5,684 bases of DNA from NCBI GenBank assembly GCA_002401525.1, contig NVTH01000040.1, positions 9,692 through 15,375 of the forward strand, read 5' to 3'. This document shows, one piece after another, positions 1 through 4,190 of the stretch (positions are counted from its first letter, which is position 1; every line of letters begins with the position of its first letter). This DNA is from Moraxellaceae bacterium. GTDB lineage: Bacteria; Pseudomonadota; Gammaproteobacteria; Pseudomonadales; UBA3067. Both the position numbers and the translations under genes were made by a program. The notes below the pieces were generated by a model. The model was not told the DNA's origin. It was given only the letters and a program-made list of their open reading frames with translations, and did not search any database.

Positions 1-318
1 CAAATGACTCACTAATAAGACCCCCTCCCCGACTATTCCGTCAAGCCCTTGAACGGATACCGTCGTAGGGATATCGGGCGTGATCAGATCACTGGTTTCG
101 ATCACCAGCCCTAAGGCATCACTGAGAATTTTCGCGCTCTGTTGCGCACGCACGTAAGGGCTGGCGATTATTTTTCTCATCAGATTCGCGTACGGAGCCA
201 ACTGTTGCGCCATGGCTTCACATTCATGCACACCTTGACTCGTTAATTGGCGAGCGGAATCGGAAACCGCGCTTGCCTCGGCGCAACCGTGACGCATGAT
301 AAAAACGTTAATGAGCAA
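1..318 (-). CDS. sixA: Phosphohistidine phosphatase SixA (3' end outside the window)
   Basis: SixA is a small cytoplasmic histidine-phosphatase-superfamily enzyme. It removes phosphate from phosphohistidine, classically on the HPt domain of ArcB and also on the nitrogen-PTS protein NPr. The translation shows the superfamily signature MRHG near the N-terminus, where the His forms the phospho-enzyme. The SPYVRAQQSA block with the conserved Arg is near residues 59-68, and ITPD near residue 81. The second conserved His is in VSHL at residue 105, just before the window edge. About 106 of roughly 150-160 residues are present. No ATG fits the start: the family N-terminus (E. coli MQVFIMRHG) aligns with an ATT codon at 312-310, while the nearest conventional start is TTG at 318-316. 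A GAGGG at 324-320 lies 7 bases before the ATT but only 1-2 before the TTG. I annotate the TTG as the conservative choice. It begins 16 bases after the stop of the GST-like gene, so the two are probably cotranscribed. Identity is clear; the start is not. Confidence 0.93.
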   Translation of the reverse strand, partial: MLINVFIMRHGCAEASAVSDSARQLTSQGVHECEAMAQQLAPYANLMRKIIASPYVRAQQSAKILSDALGLVIETSDLITPDIPTTVSVQGLDGIVGEGVLLVSHL

Positions 319-334
319 TCCCTCAATAAAGAAA

Positions 335-1570
335 CTAATACTGATTTGATGGCTGAGACTCCAAGTATACGTGACCGTCCCTAAAAATTAATTTCCGATC
401 CTGAAACAATTGAACCTGTTCAAATAAAAGGCCTAAGCCAGCGCTTTTTAATAGCGCCTCGACCTCTGCTTTGTATCCGCCCTCCAGCGGCGCAAGCTGA
501 GAGGTAATGCGTTCCATGTGCCATAAAAAGTCCACTGACACCACCCGAGTCATTTTCTGCTGCATGCACACACCCGTGCACATGCCGATGTAGGCAGGCA
601 AACTATGAAACTCCTGCTCCATCTCTGCCAACCATTGTTTATAGGCGTTTAAAAGAGCCGGCACAATGCTCGAACAATCTAGTTTAATAATATTCAATAT
701 TTTCAGAAGCGGATCTGATAAGGAGATAAATTCACGCGGAGGCCCTTCCAGCTTGCCCGCATTTTCTAAGTTCTTCAGCCAGCCCACAAGTGCCGGAAAT
801 TTTTCTTCTAGCTCCGCCCGATAAAAACTCTGATGGTATAAGAAAGTATAAATAGGGGCATAAAAAGTCACATCAATATAGCCTGGCGAAGTTCCAGATA
901 AATAGCCGCTGCTTCTAATTTGCTTATCAAGCTGAAACAACACACGTTGTACATGAGCATTGGTCACCGCCTTGTTACTCTCATGCATGCCATAAAGTTT
1001 TAACTGCCGCTTCTGACGATTAAGCCAACAATGACGCTCCATGCGATGACTCGAAAGAGTAGGAAATTGGCTGCGTAATTCTTGTTCGCCACTACTAGAG
1101 CCAAACCGGTAAACCCTGAGCGCCGGAGTCAATAACTCCTCAACATAAAAATCCAATAAAAAGGCAAGAATTCGAATAGAGGGGGATTGGGGCAACAACG
1201 GGATGAGAGAAGCAAGCGTCTCACTGCCGACCCACTTGGCGATACAACTCGGGCCATGATGAAACACCACGCCCTCGGCATCAATAATACTGAGTGGGTT
1301 ACCCGCCAGGGAGGAATTATTAACGCCGCCTAATTCTGCTTCATTAAAGGTTTCTTTAGCGTCAAAGCCAAACCCTTGCATCCTGCACATAAGCGACAAT
1401 TTCGCCACTGAAGGGTCAAGCGGCTCGGCAAACACAGAAAATAGTTTTGCTTCATCCGCATGTCCATCAACATGCTCATCAACCAGAACACCCGCATCAG
1501 CGCCCACATCCCTGGCAGCCCATCCTTCGACTGCGGCCTTAGAAGCAGCCGCTTGAATCCCTTTTTTCAT
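335..1570 (-). CDS. Divergent glutathione S-transferase-fold protein, probably not a classical GST
   Basis: The 411-residue product reads as a soluble two-domain GST-fold protein with extra sequence at both ends. Numbering is from the ATG at 1570. Residues 1-40 are a low-complexity Ala/Gly/Asp-rich extension with no signal peptide. Residues 42-113 look like the thioredoxin-like N-terminal domain, with a plausible cis-Pro in GNPLSII (Pro92). Residues about 130-260 match the all-helical C-terminal domain, including LLTPALRVYRFG, which resembles the PALHYRW-type block of large bacterial GST relatives, and SGTSPGYIDVTFYAP with the helix-capping Asp233. A further helical region of about 150 residues contains LPAYIGMCTGVC. 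The usual SPxS catalytic segment is replaced by LDPSVAK (51-57), and the E/D-S glutathione-binding pair by Gly-Pro (106-107), so ordinary glutathione conjugation is doubtful. A GTG at 1603 would add 11 residues, but its purine run abuts the codon; the ATG has GGGA 7 bases upstream. Substrate unknown. It sits between gpsA and sixA. Confidence 0.7.
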   Translation of the reverse strand: MKKGIQAAASKAAVEGWAARDVGADAGVLVDEHVDGHADEAKLFSVFAEPLDPSVAKLSLMCRMQGFGFDAKETFNEAELGGVNNSSLAGNPLSIIDAEGVVFHHGPSCIAKWVGSETLASLIPLLPQSPSIRILAFLLDFYVEELLTPALRVYRFGSSSGEQELRSQFPTLSSHRMERHCWLNRQKRQLKLYGMHESNKAVTNAHVQRVLFQLDKQIRSSGYLSGTSPGYIDVTFYAPIYTFLYHQSFYRAELEEKFPALVGWLKNLENAGKLEGPPREFISLSDPLLKILNIIKLDCSSIVPALLNAYKQWLAEMEQEFHSLPAYIGMCTGVCMQQKMTRVVSVDFLWHMERITSQLAPLEGGYKAEVEALLKSAGLGLLFEQVQLFQDRKLIFRDGHVYLESQPSNQY

Positions 1571-1626
1571 AGGTATTTCCCAAGTTGACCTAAGCAATGC
1601 CACCTTCCCAGTCTAGCCCATTAATG

Positions 1627-1658
1627 AAAGCGCCTAAAAAAAAGCGCCTAAAAAAAGC
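1627..1658. repeat. Tandem repeat GCGCCT plus A-tract, two copies, between gpsA and the GST-like gene
   Basis: Two adjacent copies of GCGCCT followed by an A-run lie here. The first is at 1630-1643 with eight A's and the second at 1644-1656 with seven A's, and a partial flank sits on each side. On the minus strand, which is transcribed, this reads as two U-runs separated by AGGCGC. It lies in the 120-base gap 1571-1690. A weak stem is possible upstream, in which AAGGGCAT near the gpsA stop pairs with ATGCTTTT, including two G-U pairs and a 24-base loop. That could reduce transcription into the next gene. I see no strong GC-rich terminator stem, so read-through from gpsA is the simplest view. 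Otherwise the gap holds only the ribosome-binding site of the GST-like gene. Confidence 0.7.
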
Positions 1659-1690
1659 ATGGGGGGAAATATTTCGTAACTCAGATGCCC

Positions 1691-2764
1691 TTAATCTTGG
1701 GATTGAAAAATATACTCTACGTCTCGATTTTGATCCCCGACCATAAGCTGATGAATGATGGGGCCAATGGGCTCGCCGGCAAATAAAATACGGTACAGCC
1801 CCTCTACGATGGGCATGTAGATATCCAACTGGTCCGCCTTTTGTTTAACCATCTTGACTGTATTAACGCCCTCGACGGTTTGTTGCATAGTCTCTAACGC
1901 ACGCTCTAAGGTCGCACCCTTGGCAATCTCAACACCCAATTGGAAATTACGACTCAATGGAGAGGAACAAGTGACGATAAGATCACCGACTCCAGCCAAC
2001 CCTAAGAACGTCGCTGGATTACCGCCCAAATGGGTGACGAAGCGACTCATCTCAGCCAGACTGCGAGTCATCAACATGCTGTTGGTATTGGCGCCCATAC
2101 CCAGTTCACAGGCCATTCCAGCCGCAATACCGTAGATATTTTTTAGGGTCCCCCCTAGTTCCACCGCGTAAACATCTTGGCTGCCGTAAACTCTAAAATA
2201 AGATTGCGCCAACAAGCTTTGAACCCGCTCAATAATCCGTTCATGCGCACTCGCAATGACTGTGGCAGTGAGCTTTTTCTGAGCCACTTCTTTCGCCAAA
2301 TTAGGGCCACTCAACACCCCCACTTGGTCGGTTTTTAATACCTCTGAAATAACTTCACTCATCCTGCAAAAAGTTTTGTCTTCGATTCCTTTGGCGGTGC
2401 TGACGAATATCTGCTCAGCAGTCACCGACCCCACCAGTTGAGCTAACACACTGCGATAGGCTTTACTGGGCACGGAGACAAATACGACGGCCGCAGATTC
2501 ACAACAAGTGGTGATGTCATCGGTAAATTTCAGCGCCTTATTTAACGGATATCCGGGCAGATAGACTTTATTTTCAAAGCTGCTTTGCAGCAATGTCGCT
2601 TTGGCTTTGTCTTTCAACCAAACGGTCACGTCATGGCCATTATCCGCCAACATATTCGCAATCACCGTGCCAAACGCGCCGGCGCCCAGCACGGCCACTT
2701 TAATCGCAGCGTCTTCAACCGCATTACCTTCGACCGCAGTGCCTTCGTTTATGGGCTGAACCAA
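1691..2764 (-). CDS. gpsA: Glycerol-3-phosphate dehydrogenase [NAD(P)+]
   Basis: GpsA reduces dihydroxyacetone phosphate to sn-glycerol 3-phosphate with NAD(P)H in the cytoplasm. This supplies the backbone for phospholipid synthesis. The 357-residue product has the N-terminal Rossmann dinucleotide loop GAGAFG (27-32), then VSVPSKAYR (96-104), STAKGIE (122-128), the family block SGPNLAKE (152-159), and ELGGTLKNIYG (202-212) with the expected catalytic Lys208. GLAGVGDLIVTCSSPLSRN (255-273) and EGVNTVK (298-304) complete the substrate and helical domain. The usual length is about 335-345 residues. The surplus is mostly an N-terminal extension of about 20 residues containing a pentapeptide repeat. 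The start is TTG at 2764-2762, supported by GGAG 6 bases upstream; the next in-frame Met (38) is inside the Rossmann fold, so no ATG start is possible. It is probably the first gene of a gpsA, GST-like, sixA unit. GpsA is typically inhibited by its product in bacteria; the sequence does not show transcriptional control. Confidence 0.98.
   Translation of the reverse strand: MVQPINEGTAVEGNAVEDAAIKVAVLGAGAFGTVIANMLADNGHDVTVWLKDKAKATLLQSSFENKVYLPGYPLNKALKFTDDITTCCESAAVVFVSVPSKAYRSVLAQLVGSVTAEQIFVSTAKGIEDKTFCRMSEVISEVLKTDQVGVLSGPNLAKEVAQKKLTATVIASAHERIIERVQSLLAQSYFRVYGSQDVYAVELGGTLKNIYGIAAGMACELGMGANTNSMLMTRSLAEMSRFVTHLGGNPATFLGLAGVGDLIVTCSSPLSRNFQLGVEIAKGATLERALETMQQTVEGVNTVKMVKQKADQLDIYMPIVEGLYRILFAGEPIGPIIHQLMVGDQNRDVEYIFQSQD
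2702..2746 (-). repeat. Three 15-base in-frame repeats in the 5' end of gpsA
   Basis: Three consecutive imperfect 15-base units encode EGTAV, EGNAV and EDAAI (residues 7-21 of GpsA). At the DNA level each unit begins with GAAG and carries a CTGCG or ATGCG core at the same position. This suggests short tandem duplication followed by drift. The repeats lie just before the first beta strand of the Rossmann fold and account for most of the extra N-terminal length of this GpsA. Confidence 0.8.
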
Positions 2765-3011
2765 AATGATCTCCAGAAAATATGAAACGGAAAATTAATG
2801 ACCAGGCCCCAAACTTACGAGGGTCCAGAACTTGCGATGAATTAGCACGTCCGTTCGAGACAATTTACGTTTTAGGTTTATTCTCGTGTAGGTTAATTGT
2901 GTTTTATGCCACCCAGAATCAAACGGCTGAGGACATTGAACTCAACGTTTAAAGGTAAATTTAAAACCAAAGGAAGAACTGAGAATGAGAAGAGATAATA
3001 CAGCAGAAAAC
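2765..3011. other. Intergenic region between the 78-residue gene and gpsA
   Basis: This 247-base gap has no credible gene and should hold the gpsA promoter, but I could not find a convincing -35/-10 pair on the minus strand. Just after the upstream stop, the minus-strand transcript is pyrimidine-rich and poor in G (about 3000-2965). At 2921-2950 there is an imperfect hairpin: AAACG pairs with CGTTT and TGAG with CTCA, around a 9-base loop and a small internal mismatch. It has no following U-run, so it is at best a weak terminator. TAGGTT occurs twice, at 2873-2878 and 2889-2894, 16 bases apart. That could be a direct-repeat protein site, but the motif is short. Confidence 0.5.
2771..2774 (-). 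promoter_or_regulatory. Ribosome-binding site that fixes the TTG start of gpsA
   Basis: Minus-strand GGAG (within CTGGAG) lies 6 bases before the TTG at 2764-2762. The gene has no usable ATG, so this site is the main evidence for the start. Confidence 0.65.
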
Positions 3012-3248
3012 TTAGTGGAGGATTTGATTTTCATCGTCATGGTGAACGTCTTGATCATAGAGCTTGCCTGCCAACTGGATACCCGTTCCAATCATAGCTC
3101 GACCTACCTCACTCGCGTAATCGCCCAAAAATGCTTTCGCTTCATCGGAAAATACCACTTTGATTAATGGCTCCTGATCCTCATCTTTTCGCTTTAAAAT
3201 AAGCTCACCAGTAGCAAGTTCGATAATTTCAAAATATGACGAGGACAT
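3012..3248 (-). CDS. Small conserved-type protein of unknown function, topA neighbourhood
   Basis: This encodes a 78-residue soluble protein that I cannot assign to a function. The first 33 residues look like alternating beta strands (YFEIIEL, GELILKR, LIKVVFS). Next comes a helix with small residues (about 35-66, including GRAMIGTGIQLAGKL). The tail is acidic and histidine-containing (DQDVHHDDENQ). There is no signal peptide, membrane segment or cysteine. The ATG at 3248 is preceded by AGGGG with 6 bases of spacing, a good ribosome-binding site. From memory, Pseudomonas carries a similar very small gene two places downstream of topA, ahead of sulA and lexA. The fold pattern and position agree with that, but this is recall, not an alignment. 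It has its own leader of more than 300 bases, so it may not be cotranscribed with the upstream gene. A plus-strand reading frame overlaps its 3' end but is not credible. Confidence 0.8.
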   Translation of the reverse strand: MSSSYFEIIELATGELILKRKDEDQEPLIKVVFSDEAKAFLGDYASEVGRAMIGTGIQLAGKLYDQDVHHDDENQILH

Positions 3249-3278
3249 TAAATACCCCTAGGCCGCCTACTTAAGAAC

Positions 3279-3371
3279 GGCAATTAAAAAAGCGAATGAT
3301 GTGAAATAGTGATCCGTAACACATCACTAACAAACAAAACCTAATTGCCCTCCATTCTAGCGCTTTTTTTT
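3279..3371. repeat. Interleaved inverted repeats with oligo-A/oligo-T arms
   Basis: GGCAATTA (3279-3286) is the inverse of TAATTGCC (3342-3349). AAAAAAGCG (3286-3294) is the inverse of CGCTTTTTT (3361-3369). The two pairs interleave and share base 3286, so they form a pseudoknot-like or either/or arrangement, with two short hairpins inside. T-runs occur in both orientations (3286-3291 as T's on the minus strand; 3364-3371 on the plus strand). Confidence 0.6.
3286..3326 (-). terminator. Candidate intrinsic terminator, minus strand
   Basis: Read on the minus strand, TGATGTG (3326-3320) pairs with CACATCA (3303-3297) across a 16-base loop. After TTCGC comes a run of six T's (3291-3286). A competing stem, TAGTGAT with ATCACTA (3307-3313 and 3323-3329), uses part of the same bases with a 9-base loop. 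Both stems are only 7 base pairs and AU-rich, and the T-run is five bases from the stem, so strength is uncertain. The position is suitable for ending topA-operon transcripts about 245-285 bases after the last stop. Confidence 0.35.
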
Positions 3372-3391
3372 AGTGAGAACACCTTTAAATT

Positions 3392-3534
3392 TTTAGGCCA
3401 ATGGGTAATAGGCCAAACTTTTCCAGGCTGTGAAGCTAACCCCTTCGCCAAATAAAGCGCTGAGTCCGAGCGCTAGATTCAAGGAGCGGGCTTGAAAGCT
3501 GGGCTAGAGAGTTGAGCGAAAGAATTGGCCTAAA
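3392..3534. repeat. Perfect 11-base inverted repeat enclosing 121 bases
   Basis: TTTAGGCCAAT at 3392-3402 is perfectly inverted as ATTGGCCTAAA at 3524-3534. A second direct copy of the core TAGGCCAA lies at 3409-3416. Within the enclosed segment, AGCGCT at 3456-3461 and 3469-3474 can pair around a 7-base loop. AGCTGGGCTAGA (3497-3508) is echoed by AGCTGGGTAGA (3536-3546). There is no transposase or other sign of an insertion sequence. A structured RNA 3' end or the remnant of a small repeat element are both possible. Confidence 0.65.
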
Positions 3535-3540
3535 GAGCTG
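3481..3540 (-). terminator. C-rich, G-poor segment, possible Rho loading region
   Basis: Counted directly, the minus-strand transcript of these 60 bases has 23 C and 8 G. It lies 31-90 bases beyond the stop of the DUF6586-like gene. Such C-over-G stretches are typical of Rho-utilisation sites, so this could contribute to ending topA-operon transcription. The call rests on composition alone. Confidence 0.25.
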
Positions 3541-3570
3541 GGTAGAAGCATTTTAAAATACCTCTTTAAA

Positions 3571-4164
3571 TCAATACTCTTGAACACTGTTTCTCAAGGC
3601 CGCGATTAATTCATCAATTTCGCCGCAAAATGATTCTAAATGCTCCAATCCAATCGTGGATAGTTGTGGCTCATCTTGTTGAGACCCAACTTGTTCAGAC
3701 GGGCTTAGCTGACCGCTTAGCGCAATTCGATTGCCTTGGCTTGAAGCCTTCATTTTACGTAACGATAGCTTAGCGCTCAGATCACCTGCTCTGCAGTGTT
3801 GAAGCAAATTCAACAACCAATAAAGCCCATTGGAGCGATCTTGTTGAGCCAACAGGATACGGGAGATTTCAGGGCTTTTTACTTCCACTCGCTGCAAACA
3901 ATCATCAATGTGCCCAAGCATCTCAACACTCGAGGGATAAAGACGACTACAGTCCTCCAAAGCTATGTCATATTGGGACGCCACTTCCGCCCCCAAAGCC
4001 CACAACGCTTGATCAAGAAACAGTAAATAGCTCTGCAGAAAACATTCTGCTTGAAGATAATCTGCAGCAAACTCAGCGCACGCTAATTTTTCTTGGAACA
4101 CTTTCCACTGCAGCTTCGCGAAATAAACCTTTTGGCTGCTAAGCCGGTGCTGGACACTAGACAT
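3571..4164 (-). CDS. Helical cytoplasmic protein downstream of topA, DUF6586-like
   Basis: This encodes a 197-residue protein of unknown function. The N-terminal half is strongly helical: QKVYFAKLQWKVFQEKL (11-27), AECFLQSYLLFLDQALWALG (39-58), and further helices through about residue 120, including RSNGLYWLLNLLQH. A polar Ser/Gln/Glu-rich linker follows (about 138-168). The last helix (GLEHLESFCGEIDELIAALR) precedes the C-terminus. The hydrophobic stretches are broken by charged residues, so no membrane segment or signal peptide is called. The opening QKVYFAKL pattern, the all-helical fold and the place directly after topA match my recollection of the DUF6586 family in Pseudomonas and relatives. 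That family name is an inference; the gene itself is secure. Its ATG at 4164 is preceded by AGAGGGGGG (4181-4173) at 8 bases spacing. Only 26 bases separate it from the topA stop, so cotranscription is likely. The very G-rich ribosome-binding site suggests good translation. Confidence 0.85.
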   Translation of the reverse strand: MSSVQHRLSSQKVYFAKLQWKVFQEKLACAEFAADYLQAECFLQSYLLFLDQALWALGAEVASQYDIALEDCSRLYPSSVEMLGHIDDCLQRVEVKSPEISRILLAQQDRSNGLYWLLNLLQHCRAGDLSAKLSLRKMKASSQGNRIALSGQLSPSEQVGSQQDEPQLSTIGLEHLESFCGEIDELIAALRNSVQEY

Positions 4165-4172
4165 AAACTCAA

Positions 4173-4181
4173 CCCCCCTCT
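4173..4181 (-). promoter_or_regulatory. Strong purine-rich ribosome-binding site after topA
   Basis: Minus-strand AGAGGGGGG ends 8 bases before the ATG at 4164 and begins 9 bases after the topA stop codon. It supports the chosen start of the DUF6586-like gene and translation from a shared topA transcript. Confidence 0.6.
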
Positions 4182-4190
4182 AATTACGAA

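Larger units (their letters stand above)
3249..3570. other. Repeat-rich non-coding region between the DUF6586-like gene and the 78-residue gene
   Basis: No coding sequence is supported in these 322 bases on either strand. The part near the 78-residue gene (3279-3371) carries several pairing arms around two oligo-T/oligo-A runs. The part near the DUF6586-like gene (3392-3546) carries an 11-base inverted repeat, direct repeats of TAGGCCAA and of AGCTGGG(C)TAGA, and a hairpin formed by two AGCGCT copies. A third AGCGCT is at 3359-3364. The minus strand holds TAGAAT at 3359-3354, close to a -10 consensus, but no -35 matches at 16-18 bases spacing. The dense structure suggests a 3' end for the upstream transcript plus a structured leader, or an unannotated small RNA. 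Confidence 0.6.

Noticed and set aside
1571..1603. GTG start at 1603 for the GST-like gene, adding 11 residues
   Set aside because: The purine run abuts the GTG with no spacing, while the ATG at 1570 has GGGA at 7 bases. It remains possible but is less likely.
1854..2135. Plus-strand 93-residue reading frame
   Set aside because: It lies wholly antisense within gpsA, whose motifs are unmistakable. It is a shadow frame.
2585..2785. Plus-strand 66-residue reading frame
   Set aside because: It lies almost entirely antisense to the 5' end of gpsA and shows no supporting features.
2781..2984. Sigma-70 promoter for gpsA (TTGATT or TTGTCT as -35; CATAAA or CATATT as -10)
   Set aside because: No pair combines a fair -35 and -10 at 16-18 bases spacing, so I did not annotate one.
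2985..3167. Plus-strand 60-residue reading frame with an AAGGAAG-like site before its ATG
   Set aside because: It runs antisense across the 3' end of the 78-residue gene and has no recognisable protein pattern. The minus-strand gene has a better ribosome-binding site and a more protein-like sequence.
3392..3534. Insertion sequence or integron-type element suggested by the 11-base inverted repeat
   Set aside because: There is no transposase, no target-site duplication at the ends, and the enclosed 121 bases are non-coding. It is kept only as a repeat.
2765..3570. LexA boxes (CTG-N10-CAG) expected if sulA or lexA were nearby
   Set aside because: No convincing match was seen by eye in either intergenic region, and no sulA or lexA sequence is present.
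3796..4026. Plus-strand 76-residue reading frame
   Set aside because: It is antisense within the DUF6586-like gene and has no credible start region or domain.
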